A DNA stretch of 45,667 nt from Croceimicrobium sp965658965 (GCA_965658965.1 CBFHVV010000018.1:1-45667), one strand, 5' to 3'; positions 34,499 to 43,272 are shown, counted from the stretch's first letter. Numbers and translations are program-made. Notes: generated by a model from the sequence alone, not told the origin.

Positions 34499-35368
34499 AT
34501 GGGTTGGTTTGTACGAAACAAAGAAGGTATTACTACTAAAACGGAAGACAAGAAAGAAACTCCCGAAGGACTGTGGTATAAATGTAAAAAGTGCAAAGTA
34601 ATAAGCAGCGTAGAAGATCATGCAGCAAACCAGTGGGTTTGTAATAATTGTGGTTTTCACGAAAGAATTAATGCCAAAGAGTACTTTTCCTTTCTCTTTG
34701 ACGAAGGAAAGTTCACTGAGTTAGATGCCAAAATGAGCAGCGGTGATCCCTTAAAATTTGAAGACACTAAAAAGTACTCGGATCGCTATCAAGCAGCAGT
34801 TAAAAAGACCGGGCTAAAGGATGCCGTTAGCACAGGCTATGGTAAACTTAATGATCTTGACGTAGTAATTGCCGCCATGAATTTTAATTTCATCGGGGGC
34901 TCGATGGGCTCGGTAGTAGGTGAGAAAATCTCCAAAGCGATTGATCATGCTATAAAATACCAGAAGCCCTTCATTATGATTTCCAAAAGTGGTGGTGCCC
35001 GCATGATGGAGGCCGCCTTTTCGCTTATGCAGATGGCCAAAACTAGTGCGAAGCTAGCTCAATTGGGAAAAAATGGATTGCCTTATGTTTCGGTTTTAAC
35101 CGATCCCACTACCGGTGGAGTAACGGCATCTTTTGCCATGTTAGGTGATATTAATATCGCTGAGCCAGGCGCTCTTATTGGCTTTGCCGGCCCGCGCGTT
35201 GTTAGAGAAACAATAGGTAAAGATTTGCCGGAAGGCTTCCAAACTTCTGAGTTTCTCTTAGAGCATGGCTTTTTAGACTTTATTGTAGATCGAAAAAATC
35301 TTAAAAATAAGCTCGGCAGCTTTTTGAAGATGACTCATACGCAAGTTAACAGCAAGGCTAGCAAATAA
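34499..35368 (+). CDS. accD: Acetyl-CoA carboxylase carboxyltransferase subunit beta
   Basis: 289 residues. A Cys4 zinc ribbon sits at the N-terminus (C29, C32, C48, C51 in CKKC...CNNC), then the crotonase-like carboxyltransferase fold with GGSMGSVVGEKISKAIDHA, SKSGGARMMEAAFSLMQMAK, LTDPTTGGVTASFAMLGDI and GFAGPRVVRETIG, all diagnostic of AccD. With AccA it transfers CO2 from carboxybiotin to acetyl-CoA to make malonyl-CoA, the first step of fatty acid synthesis. AccA, AccB and AccC are not in the window. Confidence 0.97.
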   Translation: MGWFVRNKEGITTKTEDKKETPEGLWYKCKKCKVISSVEDHAANQWVCNNCGFHERINAKEYFSFLFDEGKFTELDAKMSSGDPLKFEDTKKYSDRYQAAVKKTGLKDAVSTGYGKLNDLDVVIAAMNFNFIGGSMGSVVGEKISKAIDHAIKYQKPFIMISKSGGARMMEAAFSLMQMAKTSAKLAQLGKNGLPYVSVLTDPTTGGVTASFAMLGDINIAEPGALIGFAGPRVVRETIGKDLPEGFQTSEFLLEHGFLDFIVDRKNLKNKLGSFLKMTHTQVNSKASK

Positions 35369-35383
35369 TTAAGAAAGATTGCC

Positions 35384-35391
35384 TACTTTTG
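35384..35391 (+). promoter_or_regulatory. -7 promoter box (TACTTTTG) for rpsO
   Basis: TACTTTTG matches TAnnTTTG, 47 bp before ATG 35439, giving a leader of about 40 nt that could host S15 autoregulation (not demonstrable here). Confidence 0.6.
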
Positions 35392-35438
35392 CAGGCTCAA
35401 ATTTTATATTACATAACATTCATCTAAACGATTTTGAC

Positions 35439-35708
35439 ATGTATTTGACATCAGAAAAGAAAGCTGAAATTTTCCAAAAACACGGAAAATCTGAATCCGA
35501 CACCGGTTCACCAGAAGGGCAAATCGCTCTTTTTACCTATCGTATCAATCACCTTACTGGGCACTTGAAAAAGAACCGTAAAGATTTCGCCACCGAAAAA
35601 GCTCTTGTAGATTTAGTAGGAAAGCGTCGTCGTATATTAGGCTACCTCAAGAAGAAAGATATTGAAAGATACCGTGCGATACTCGCCGAACTCGGAATTA
35701 GAAAGTAA
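35439..35708 (+). CDS. rpsO: 30S ribosomal protein S15
   Basis: Read from ATG 35439 the product has 89 residues, exactly the usual S15 length; 20 more upstream residues in frame are not S15-like and overlap the leader. Conserved segments are HGKSESDTGSPEGQIALFTYRINHLTGHLKKNRKD and LVGKRRRILGYLKKKDIERYRAIL. S15 binds 16S rRNA early in small-subunit assembly. It precedes pnp, the same order as in many bacteria, but is separated from it by a terminator. Confidence 0.98.
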   Translation: MYLTSEKKAEIFQKHGKSESDTGSPEGQIALFTYRINHLTGHLKKNRKDFATEKALVDLVGKRRRILGYLKKKDIERYRAILAELGIRK

Positions 35709-35717
35709 TTTCTACAA

Positions 35718-35753
35718 AAAAGAAGGCAATTTTACGATTGCCTTCTTTTGTCT
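35718..35753 (+). terminator. Intrinsic terminator between rpsO and pnp
   Basis: A perfect 13-bp stem (35718-35730 with 35737-35749), 6-nt loop, ending in Ts. In other bacteria the rpsO-pnp space also holds a hairpin cut by RNase III. Confidence 0.92.
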
Positions 35754-35784
35754 TTTAAGCATTTTACATTAGATACAATTTTAC

Positions 35785-37911
35785 ATGATTCCAAACGCAA
35801 TAAAGCAGGAGATAAAACTCGAAGACGGACGCACCATTACACTAGAAACTGGAAAGTTAGCCAAACAAGCTGACGGTGCAGTGGTAGTGCGCATGGGCGA
35901 TACAATGGTTATGGCAGCCGTAGTTTCTAACAAAGAAGCTAAGGAAGGCATCGACTTTTTACCGCTCACCGTCGATTACCGCGAAAAATTTTCCGCAGGC
36001 GGGCGTATGCCAGGCGGATTTATAAAAAGAGAAGCACGTCCTAGTGACGACGAAATATTAGTAATGCGTCTGGTAGACCGCGTATTACGTCCCTTATTCC
36101 CTACCGATTACCATGCGGAAACGCAAGTAATGATTAGCCTAATTTCTTGGGAGCCTTCGGTAAGCCCAGATGCATTGGCAGGTTTAGCTGCTTCGGCCGC
36201 TATCGCTGTTTCTGACCTACCCTTTAACGGACCAATGTCAGAAGTGCGTGTGGGTCGAATCAACGGCTCACTAATGATTAATCCGTCGGTAGAACAGATG
36301 AAAGAATCTGACATCGACATGATGATTGGTGCTACTGCAGATAGCGTAGTTATGGTAGAGGGTGAAATGGATGAAATCTCTGAAAAGGAGATGCTAGAAG
36401 CCATTGCTTTTGCACATGAAGCTATTAAAGTACAAGTACAAGCACAAATTGACTTAGCTAGTCAAGTAGCAAAATCAGCCACGAAACGCGAGTACAGCCA
36501 CGAAACGCACGATGAGGCTCTACGCGAGCAAATCATGAAAGATCTTTACGATACGGTATATGGTATTGCTAAAGGTGGACATTCGAAGGAAGATCGTAGC
36601 GCCGCTTTTAAGGAGGCCCGCGATACGTACATGGCAGAGAATTTCAGCGAAGAAGAGTTGGAAGAAAAGTCTGGCCTGATTAAAACGTATTACCATGAAG
36701 TGGAATACCATGCCATGCGTAATATGATTTTAAAAGATCGTCAACGTTTAGATGGTCGCAAAACAGATGAAATTCGTCCTATTTGGACAGAAGTAGATTA
36801 TTTACCAAGTACCCATGGTTCTGCCATTTTCACAAGAGGTGAAACGCAATCATTAACCACCGTTACTTTGGGTTCTAAATTAGATGAAAACCGCATTGAT
36901 AATGTAACCTTCCAAGGTTCAGAGCGCTTTTATCTACACTATAATTTCCCGCCTTTTTCTACGGGTGAAGCGCGTCCTATTAGAGGCACTAGCCGTCGTG
37001 AAATTGGTCACGGAAACCTCGCACAACGTGCCCTTAAAGGCATGATTCCCGATGATAATTACCATACCATTCGTGTTGTTTCTGATATCCTAGAATCTAA
37101 TGGTTCGTCTTCTATGGCGACCGTTTGTGCTGGAACATTAGCCATGATGGACGCGGGTGTTAAAATGAAAGCTCCTGTTTCTGGTATCGCTATGGGCCTT
37201 ATTACAGATACTGAAACTGGCGAGTTTGCCGTTTTATCTGACATCTTAGGTGATGAAGATCATTTAGGAGATATGGACTTTAAAGTAACCGGCACTGAAA
37301 AGGGTATCACTGCTTGTCAGATGGATATTAAAGTTACTGGTCTTAGCTACGAAATTTTGGAGCAAGCTTTAAATCAAGCGAAGGATGGTCGCATGCACAT
37401 CTTAGGAGAAATGATGAAAACTCTTGACGCTCCAAGAAGCGAAATGAAACCTCATGCTCCGAAACTTAGTGTGGTGAAAATTCCAAAAGAATTTATTGGA
37501 ATGATTATCGGACCTGGCGGCAAGAATATTCAAAAAATGCAGTTAGATACTGACACTACCATTACCATTGAAGAAGACGGTGAATTTGGAGTAGTTGAAA
37601 TTAGTGGAACGGATGCAGAAAAAATGAACCGCGCAATTAGCCGTATTAAGGAGATTGCTTTTATGCCAGAAGTAGGTGATGTATTTACCGGTACGGTTCG
37701 TTCTATTCAACCTTACGGTGCTTTTGTTGAAATCGCACCCGGTACAGATGGACTTTTACATATTAGTGAAATTGCCCACCGCCGCTTAGAAAAGGTTGAA
37801 GAAGAATTGAAAGAAGGAGAGAAAGTTGAAGTTAAATTGATCGGAAAAGACGATCGTGGTAAACTAAAACTATCGCGCAAAGCTTTATTAGAAAAGCCAA
37901 GTAAAGACTAA
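35785..37911 (+). CDS. pnp: Polyribonucleotide nucleotidyltransferase (PNPase)
   Basis: 708 residues with the complete order of domains: first RNase PH core (from VVRMGDTMVMAAVVS), helical linker, second PH core (GSAIFTRGETQSLTTVTLG, FPPFSTGEARPIRGTSRREIGHGNLAQRAL, CQMDIKVTGLSYEILEQALNQAKDGR), KH domain (EFIGMIIGPGGKNIQKMQ) and S1 domain (DVFTGTVRSIQPYGAFVEIAPGTDGLLHISEI). It degrades RNA 3' to 5' with phosphate as a trimeric ring. Confidence 0.98.
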   Translation: MIPNAIKQEIKLEDGRTITLETGKLAKQADGAVVVRMGDTMVMAAVVSNKEAKEGIDFLPLTVDYREKFSAGGRMPGGFIKREARPSDDEILVMRLVDRVLRPLFPTDYHAETQVMISLISWEPSVSPDALAGLAASAAIAVSDLPFNGPMSEVRVGRINGSLMINPSVEQMKESDIDMMIGATADSVVMVEGEMDEISEKEMLEAIAFAHEAIKVQVQAQIDLASQVAKSATKREYSHETHDEALREQIMKDLYDTVYGIAKGGHSKEDRSAAFKEARDTYMAENFSEEELEEKSGLIKTYYHEVEYHAMRNMILKDRQRLDGRKTDEIRPIWTEVDYLPSTHGSAIFTRGETQSLTTVTLGSKLDENRIDNVTFQGSERFYLHYNFPPFSTGEARPIRGTSRREIGHGNLAQRALKGMIPDDNYHTIRVVSDILESNGSSSMATVCAGTLAMMDAGVKMKAPVSGIAMGLITDTETGEFAVLSDILGDEDHLGDMDFKVTGTEKGITACQMDIKVTGLSYEILEQALNQAKDGRMHILGEMMKTLDAPRSEMKPHAPKLSVVKIPKEFIGMIIGPGGKNIQKMQLDTDTTITIEEDGEFGVVEISGTDAEKMNRAISRIKEIAFMPEVGDVFTGTVRSIQPYGAFVEIAPGTDGLLHISEIAHRRLEKVEEELKEGEKVEVKLIGKDDRGKLKLSRKALLEKPSKD

Positions 37912-37962
37912 GTTCTATTCTTTTTTCGATTCATTAATTTTTTTTAATAACACAAAAAGCCA

Positions 37963-38826
37963 ATGAGACAGTTAAAGATCACAAAACAGGTAACCAACCG
38001 TGAAACCGCTTCTCTCGACAAATATCTTCAGGAAATTGGTAAGGTAGACCTTATTACAGCTGAAGAAGAAGTTGAATTAGCTCAGCGGATTAAGGCGGGT
38101 GACCAAGTAGCTTTAGAAAAGTTAACTAAAGCAAACCTGCGCTTTGTGGTTTCTGTGGCTAAGCAATATCAAAACCAGGGTTTAACCCTACCCGATTTAA
38201 TTAACGAAGGAAACTTAGGATTAATTAAAGCGGCACAACGTTTTGATGAAACCAGAGGTTTTAAGTTTATCTCTTATGCCGTTTGGTGGATTCGCCAGAG
38301 CATCTTACAAGCATTAGCCGAACAATCACGTATTGTTCGCCTTCCTCTTAATAAAATTGGTTCTATAAATAAGATTAATAAGTCTTATGCAACTTTAGAG
38401 CAAGAAAACGAAAGAGCACCCTCTCCCGAAGAAATTGCGGAAAACCTAGAAATGGGCGAGAATGATGTAAAGGAAAGCATGCGAAATAGTGGTCGCCACA
38501 TTTCCATGGATGCTCCATTAGTGGAAGGTGAAGACAGTAATCTTTACGACGTTTTAAATACCGGTGATAGCCCTAATCCCGATGATGACTTGATGCAAGA
38601 CTCCTTGCGTACAGAAATCGAACGATCTTTGGCTACTCTAACTCCAAGAGAAGGAGACGTGGTGCGTTTATACTTTGGTTTAGGTGGTCAACACCCAATG
38701 ACTTTAGAAGAGATTGGAGAAAAATTTGATCTTACCCGCGAGCGTGTTCGTCAAATTAAGGAGAAAGCAATTCGTCGCTTAAAGCATACCTCCAGAAGTA
38801 AAATTCTAAAAACTTATTTAGGTTAA
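37963..38826 (+). CDS. rpoD: Primary sigma factor, short Bacteroidota type
   Basis: 287 residues: region 1.2 (DKYLQEIGKVDLITAEEEVELAQRIKAGD), regions 2.1-2.4 (LRFVVSVAKQYQNQGLTLPDLINEGNLGLIKAAQRFDETRGFKFISYAVWWIRQSILQAL), region 3 (APSPEEIAENLEM), region 4.2 helix-turn-helix (MTLEEIGEKFDLTRERVRQIKEKAIRRLK). Region 1.1 is absent, as usual in Bacteroidota. This sigma recognises TTTG/TAnnTTTG rather than TTGACA/TATAAT promoters, which fits boxes seen before several genes in this window. Confidence 0.96.
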   Translation: MRQLKITKQVTNRETASLDKYLQEIGKVDLITAEEEVELAQRIKAGDQVALEKLTKANLRFVVSVAKQYQNQGLTLPDLINEGNLGLIKAAQRFDETRGFKFISYAVWWIRQSILQALAEQSRIVRLPLNKIGSINKINKSYATLEQENERAPSPEEIAENLEMGENDVKESMRNSGRHISMDAPLVEGEDSNLYDVLNTGDSPNPDDDLMQDSLRTEIERSLATLTPREGDVVRLYFGLGGQHPMTLEEIGEKFDLTRERVRQIKEKAIRRLKHTSRSKILKTYLG

Positions 38827-38834
38827 ACTTTTTA

Positions 38835-38866
38835 AAAGCCTCCCTCTTCAGGGGGGCTTTATTTTT
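38835..38866 (+). terminator. Intrinsic terminator after rpoD
   Basis: AAAGCCTCCC (38835-38844) pairs with GGGGGGCTTT (38851-38860) with one T-G pair and a 6-nt loop, followed by ATTTTT. Confidence 0.9.
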
Positions 38867-38881
38867 CATAAATTTTCTACT

Positions 38882-39535
38882 ATGGCTCTTATAGCTCCTA
38901 GCCTTTTGGCTTCTGATTTTTTAAACCTTGGTCGCGATTGTGAAATGCTTAACGAAAGCGAAGCTGACTGGTTTCATCTCGACGTTATGGATGGCATGTT
39001 TGTGCCTAATATTTCCTTTGGCATGCCCGTTATAAGCGCCATAAAGCGTATTGCCACAAAAACGCTAGACGTTCACCTTATGGTGGAAAAACCTGAACGC
39101 TATATCAAAGACTTTAGGGCGGTAGGTGCTGATATTCTAACCGTACATTATGAAGCCTCTACTCACTTGCACCGGAGCTTGCAGGCCATTAAAGCAGCTG
39201 GAATGAAAGCAGGTGTGGCCCTAAATCCACATAGCCCGGTAAACTTGTTAAAAGATACCCTAGCTGATATCGATTTAGTTTGTTTGATGAGCGTAAACCC
39301 CGGTTTTGGTGGTCAAAAATTTATTGAGAATACTTATTCTAAAGTACGCGAGCTTAAGCAGATGATTCTTGATGCAGGCTGCGATACCCAAATTGAAATA
39401 GACGGTGGAGTTACCAGTGCTAATGCCAAGGCTCTTGTATCCGCTGGCGCAGATGTGTTAGTAGCCGGTAGTTTTGTATTTAATTCAGAAAACCCTACCA
39501 GCACTATCGCAAAGCTGAAGGAAATTAGTCAGTAG
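38882..39535 (+). CDS. rpe: Ribulose-phosphate 3-epimerase
   Basis: 217 residues, a TIM barrel with the family motifs SLLASDFLNLG, FHLDVMDGMFVPNISFG, VHLMVEKPERYI, LMSVNPGFGGQKFIENTYSKV and IEIDGGVTSANA. The histidines and aspartates of the metal site (HLDVMDG, DVHLMVEKP, EIDGG) are in place. It interconverts ribulose-5-phosphate and xylulose-5-phosphate in the pentose phosphate pathway. Confidence 0.97.
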   Translation: MALIAPSLLASDFLNLGRDCEMLNESEADWFHLDVMDGMFVPNISFGMPVISAIKRIATKTLDVHLMVEKPERYIKDFRAVGADILTVHYEASTHLHRSLQAIKAAGMKAGVALNPHSPVNLLKDTLADIDLVCLMSVNPGFGGQKFIENTYSKVRELKQMILDAGCDTQIEIDGGVTSANAKALVSAGADVLVAGSFVFNSENPTSTIAKLKEISQ

Positions 39536-39750
39536 AAAAAAGGGGAAGCATCTAGCGCTTCGCTACCCGCTTAAAAAACAATGGTCATTTGTGGCCAGTA
39601 GCAGTAAATTGTTACTTAATTGCATTTTCCCCTTAGGGGGACGTATTTAAAACCTAGTGACGATTCCACAAAAAGTAAGCGAAAGGCAATCTGTAATAAA
39701 TAAAACAGCATCAATTTTTCTCTTAACAAATAATGTTATTGCGAGAAACT

Positions 39751-40701
39751 CTATGCTTTAGGGCCACTAAAAACTTTATTGGCTTCAAAGGACTGAATAT
39801 AACGCTCTTTACGACCAGGCTCAATATCATCAAAGGTGATTAAGATGCCCGTTTCCTCTACTGTTCCAAAGCTACTATTCTCAGCGGTTCCAAAAGAACG
39901 CATGGTGGAAGACAGTGACATATAGCTATTAATTAGTGGCGGAATATTTTCATCTCGTTTTTTTACTTCTGCTTGCAAAACTCGATGTGCCTCTTTGTAA
40001 GCTAATCCTTCAAATAAATGGTAATAAGGACTCAGTTCATCTTCTTTTACCAATGGCATCCGCGGCCGTACCAACTCGTCTGGATCGGGAAAGAAATGAC
40101 GCATAAAGGCTAAAATCATATTTCGCGCCTCACGATGGTATTTTGGGTACATAGTTACCTTCCCAAAAAGGTATTTTAACTGTGGGTCCATCAACATTAC
40201 CGTAGCTAGACCATCCCATAAATTATCTAGGGCAAATATACCTTTACGGGGGGCGGTGCGCTGATATTTAGGCTGTACAAAAGAACGACCTAACTCTAAG
40301 GTTAGAGGCATGAAATCACTTATCATTCGCGGCGACAAATGAAAGAGCTTAGATGTGGCTGATACCAAATTACCAGCGGCATCCCTTTCACCTAATCGAC
40401 ATTTAAGCAAGCGATAACCTGCCATAATCTCTTGGTCTTCTGGGTCCCAAACCACCAACTGATCGTAGCAGTGCTTAGAAGTATCGTAGTCATCTAAATC
40501 AATTGCTTTGCCCGTACCGCCGCCAGCGGCTCGAAAAGCCACTTCACGCAAGCGACCAACTTCTCTGGTTATATTAGGGGCAGTGTGATAATTGACCAAA
40601 TAGAGCTGGTTACCACCTTTAGTGGTATTACGTAAAAAATATTCTTCTTTTAATTCAGCCAGGATTGCTGCGCGCTTTACCGGCTCTATGATATCTTCCA
40701 T
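39751..40701 (-). CDS. glsB: GNAT-type N-acyltransferase, glycine/ornithine lipid synthesis (GlsB-like)
   Basis: 316 residues, COG3176 type (once called putative hemolysin). The conserved core includes VNYHTAPNITREVGRLREVAFRAAGGGTGKAIDLDDYD, YDQLVVWDPEDQEIMAGYRLL, LELGRSFVQPKYQ and LFGKVTMYPKYHREARNMI. In Bacteroides, GlsB attaches a 3-hydroxy fatty acid to the amino group of glycine, the first step of glycine-lipid synthesis; OlsB does the same with ornithine. The gene sits 6 bp downstream of the O-acyltransferase gene, so both steps are encoded together. The amino acid used here (glycine, ornithine or serine-glycine) is not readable from sequence. Confidence 0.85.
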   Translation of the reverse strand: MEDIIEPVKRAAILAELKEEYFLRNTTKGGNQLYLVNYHTAPNITREVGRLREVAFRAAGGGTGKAIDLDDYDTSKHCYDQLVVWDPEDQEIMAGYRLLKCRLGERDAAGNLVSATSKLFHLSPRMISDFMPLTLELGRSFVQPKYQRTAPRKGIFALDNLWDGLATVMLMDPQLKYLFGKVTMYPKYHREARNMILAFMRHFFPDPDELVRPRMPLVKEDELSPYYHLFEGLAYKEAHRVLQAEVKKRDENIPPLINSYMSLSSTMRSFGTAENSSFGTVEETGILITFDDIEPGRKERYIQSFEANKVFSGPKA

Positions 40702-40707
40702 CCAGTG

Positions 40708-41535
40708 CTATTTATTTTTTGCTAAGGCGTAAACTTTCTCACGCATGTATGCTGCCCATTCTACTAAATTCCGGCTATTATCGAAATCTTCATAGTTTAC
40801 CGCCTTACCAATTGTAATTTTAATCGTCTTATTTCGTTGCCTGAACATTTCATCTGCCAGGTAAAACATTTCCAAGTTAGCTTTTATTCCCAGCTTTGTT
40901 CTAAAGCGTGATAAGTTATAAAACCAGGCGGAATTCTTACCTCCAATATGAACAGGAATTACATTCTTTTTATACTTTTTAGATCGTGCAATAAAGCTTT
41001 TCTGCCAAGGTAAATCGCCCACACCATCTTCCAATTTACGCGAAACCATTCCTGCAGGAAACACAAGGATGGGAATATCCTTTGCATAAGTTTCTTCAAT
41101 TACTTGAAGGGCTTTTCTAGGATTAACCCCAAGCTTATTTACCGGCACAAAAAGGGGTTCTAAGTTTTTGATGTTTAGCAAAATGTCATTTACTAAAAAC
41201 TGAAAATCTTCGCGCTTCTCACCTACTGCTTTCATAAAAGCAATACCGTCTAAACCCCCAAGAGGATGATTAGCAGCCATTATAAAACCACCTTCAGGCG
41301 GAATGTTTTCTAAACCAATCACCTCGACTTTGGTGTTTAATGACTCTAAACCAGCTCTCACAAAGTCAAGTCCAATTTTATCACCATGGAGGGCCATTAC
41401 TTCATTGATCTCTCGCTGATGAACGATACGCTTGATGTAATTTACTAGAAAAGAAGGCAGCCATTTAGCCAGAGTCGGATTCTTCTCCTTTATAATTGCA
41501 TTTATATCGATGTACTTTGCCGGTGTCTGTGCCAA
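40708..41535 (-). CDS. glsA: PlsC-like O-acyltransferase, glycine/ornithine lipid synthesis (GlsA-like)
   Basis: 275 residues. The acyltransferase motif is MAANHPLGGLDGIAF (H-x4-D family with NHP variant), followed by PLFVPVNKLGVNP and LVFPAGMVSRK, matching the lysophospholipid acyltransferase family. The only plausible start is TTG at 41535: a stop lies close upstream in frame, and the conserved N-terminal part (IDINAIIKEKNPTLAKWLPSFLVNYIKRI) leaves no ATG. GlsA adds the second acyl chain to the 3-hydroxyl of the N-acyl amino acid made by GlsB. Confidence 0.85.
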   Translation of the reverse strand: MAQTPAKYIDINAIIKEKNPTLAKWLPSFLVNYIKRIVHQREINEVMALHGDKIGLDFVRAGLESLNTKVEVIGLENIPPEGGFIMAANHPLGGLDGIAFMKAVGEKREDFQFLVNDILLNIKNLEPLFVPVNKLGVNPRKALQVIEETYAKDIPILVFPAGMVSRKLEDGVGDLPWQKSFIARSKKYKKNVIPVHIGGKNSAWFYNLSRFRTKLGIKANLEMFYLADEMFRQRNKTIKITIGKAVNYEDFDNSRNLVEWAAYMREKVYALAKNK

Positions 41536-41595
41536 ATCCTATATAATTTCCCTAATTCAAAAGCTTCGCGAAGATAATTCATTAGCCCAAAAGGT

Positions 41596-42801
41596 TTAGG
41601 CAATATAGTCTTCTAAATAGGAATAATGCGAATTTAGCTTTCCTTCCAAAGTGGTTTCCGTCGCTTTATCTAGGATACCTAATTCGTCGGAATTAAAGAA
41701 ATGTGGAATCACATTCTTAAGCAACTCATTGCCAAAATCTTCTGATGCATCTCGGGGTAACTCTCCGGGCAAATTATCCACGGCAGAAACTGCAATGCTC
41801 CCAGGACGTCCAAATTCCGTCTCCTTCTCCGATTGAGGATCGTAGGCATAAAAAGGTTCGGCGATGGTAGAAGGACGGATGGTACTGGCAACTGGACCAT
41901 CAATATCACAACTAATATCTGCCACTAATTTTATGTTGAAACGCGGGTCCTTAGCCATTTCTCGGCTAAAAATATACGGTGATTCTTCGCTCCAGTAATG
42001 GCAAGCAATATACATATCTGCATGAGCGGCATAGGTTAAAAAGTTAGACTCGTAACCTTCACTGTCTTGGTAAAAATCTTTCCGTTTAAAGTCCTTACCA
42101 TCGCTTCTACGAAAGTAGTCTTGAACATTAAGCTGAGTAAATACTGCTTCTTGATTGAAATCTTCGCGAATGAACTCATCTGGGTAAACCTGAGTAATTT
42201 TAAGAGCGGATAAAATTTCCATGGCTCCACCTGCTACTCGACCCGCACCGGTTAGGGCAATTCTAAAATTTTTTGGGAGGACCACCTTAACCAATTCTGA
42301 CTCTAACTCTAGACGATCGTGACAAAGATGGGCTGGCTTTAAGTCGAAATTCCCACTGAGTTTACCATAGGCCCGAAAACCATTGTAACAGCCAACAATA
42401 CCAGCATAGCGACCAAAGCCTAGGAGGCGCTTACCGCCGGGGTCTTTTAGCATTTCGTAGTCAATTAGACTTACTTTTTTAGCAATGATGGCTTGCAATA
42501 AAGCGCGATTGTATTCTTGCTTTTTATACGTGTGCGAAAAAAACATATAGCGTTTATTGGGGATAAGCATTTCGCTTGGCACTTCCTTCACCCCCACTAG
42601 AAGGTCGCAATCCGTAAGATCTTCTTGCATCGCCAAGTTTAAAGCTTCATACTCTGAATCTTTAAAAGCCCTAATATCACTAGGCTGTACTGCGATTTCT
42701 AGCTCAGGATAACGATTAAGTAGTATTTCACAATGCTTCGGACTCAGTGGCACCCGTCGGTCAGGTGGTGTTTTGCCCTCTTTAATAATGCCTATCTTCA
42801 T
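41596..42801 (-). CDS. NAD(P)-dependent oxidoreductase, alanine/saccharopine dehydrogenase-like
   Basis: 401 residues. The N-terminus KIGIIKEGKTPPDRRVPLSPKHC is the alanine dehydrogenase/PNT N-terminal domain with its active-site Arg; VGVKEVP and FFSHTYKKQ follow. The nucleotide-binding loop is ALTGAGRVAGGAMEIL. Later segments (VADISCDIDGPVASTIRPSTIAEPFY, SAVDNLPGELPRDASEDFG) resemble saccharopine dehydrogenase (lysine-forming) and its uncharacterised Bacteroidota relatives. It probably makes or oxidises an amino acid with NAD(P)H; which one is open. It lies 60 bp upstream of glsA on the same strand and diverges from the tmRNA gene. Confidence 0.82.
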   Translation of the reverse strand: MKIGIIKEGKTPPDRRVPLSPKHCEILLNRYPELEIAVQPSDIRAFKDSEYEALNLAMQEDLTDCDLLVGVKEVPSEMLIPNKRYMFFSHTYKKQEYNRALLQAIIAKKVSLIDYEMLKDPGGKRLLGFGRYAGIVGCYNGFRAYGKLSGNFDLKPAHLCHDRLELESELVKVVLPKNFRIALTGAGRVAGGAMEILSALKITQVYPDEFIREDFNQEAVFTQLNVQDYFRRSDGKDFKRKDFYQDSEGYESNFLTYAAHADMYIACHYWSEESPYIFSREMAKDPRFNIKLVADISCDIDGPVASTIRPSTIAEPFYAYDPQSEKETEFGRPGSIAVSAVDNLPGELPRDASEDFGNELLKNVIPHFFNSDELGILDKATETTLEGKLNSHYSYLEDYIA

Positions 42802-42827
42802 TTCGCTAATATTTGCTGTAAAGGTAT

Positions 42828-42835
42828 TAGCTTTG
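42828..42835 (+). promoter_or_regulatory. -7 promoter box (TAGCTTTG) for the tmRNA gene
   Basis: TAGCTTTG matches TAnnTTTG, 30 bp before the mature 5' end; the extra leader would be removed by RNase P. Confidence 0.55.
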
Positions 42836-42865
42836 CAGTCTAGAAAAAAGTTCTTTTACAAATTT

Positions 42866-43264
42866 GGGGCTGAATGGTATCGACAGCAAGTTGATTCGAT
42901 TGTAAGCATGCCGGGCTATGAGGGTGTCGCCCGTAAAACAGATACTTCAAAACAACAAGAGGCGAAAATAACTTCGCGCTTGCCGCTTAAGTCACTGAAT
43001 GTGATTTCTGCTAATCCACGCGTGAGACGCGGGAGCAAGTCATCTCTCCGACCCTATGTTTGGTTGGGTAGGAATTAGAGGTGTCATCAAATCCGAACTA
43101 GCGAGTAAAGAGTTGTGTAGTGCTCGTGACACTGTAATTCACAAATAAGCCTGCGGTGGGGTGTTTGTTCCCAGCCAATGGACGAAAACCTCAAGAACAA
43201 AATAAGCATGTAGAAAGCTCTTGATTCCCTTGTTTGCACGCGGGTTCGAACCCCGCCAGCTCCA
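42866..43264 (+). ncRNA. ssrA: Transfer-messenger RNA (tmRNA)
   Basis: The 5' end GGGGCTGAATGGTATCGACA and the 3' end with T arm GCGGG-TTCGAAC-CCCGC (from about 43240) and acceptor CAGCTCC-A form the tRNA-like domain: GGGGCTG (42866-42872) pairs with CAGCTCC (43257-43263) with one G-U pair. The CCA end is not encoded (CAA follows). The tag frame GENNFALAA with stop is at 42961-42990. Length is 399 nt, within the usual range. tmRNA, with SmpB, rescues stalled ribosomes and tags the unfinished protein for proteolysis. It carries its own promoter box and terminator. Confidence 0.96.
42961..42990 (+). other. tmRNA tag-peptide frame (GENNFALAA, stop TAA)
   Basis: GGC GAA AAT AAC TTC GCG CTT GCC GCT TAA is the resume frame inside the tmRNA. 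It encodes GENNFALAA, the common Bacteroidota tag type, ending in the ALAA degron. The likely resume codon is GGC at 42961. Confidence 0.9.
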
Positions 43265-43267
43265 CAA
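43249..43267 (+). repeat. 19-bp repeat, copy 1: tmRNA 3' end (putative attachment site)
   Basis: AACCCCGCCAGCTCCACAA spans the 3' half of the T arm and the acceptor strand of the tmRNA. An exact copy is at 43422-43440. Confidence 0.8.
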
Positions 43268-43272
43268 TTTTT

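Noticed and set aside
39545..39561. Hairpin after rpe (GAAGC/GCTTC) as a terminator
   Set aside because: Short stem without a T tail on the plus strand; too weak to call.
42773..43078. Plus-strand frame of 101 codons over the tmRNA 5' half
   Set aside because: It lies inside the tmRNA gene and the neighbouring promoter; the RNA explains the sequence.
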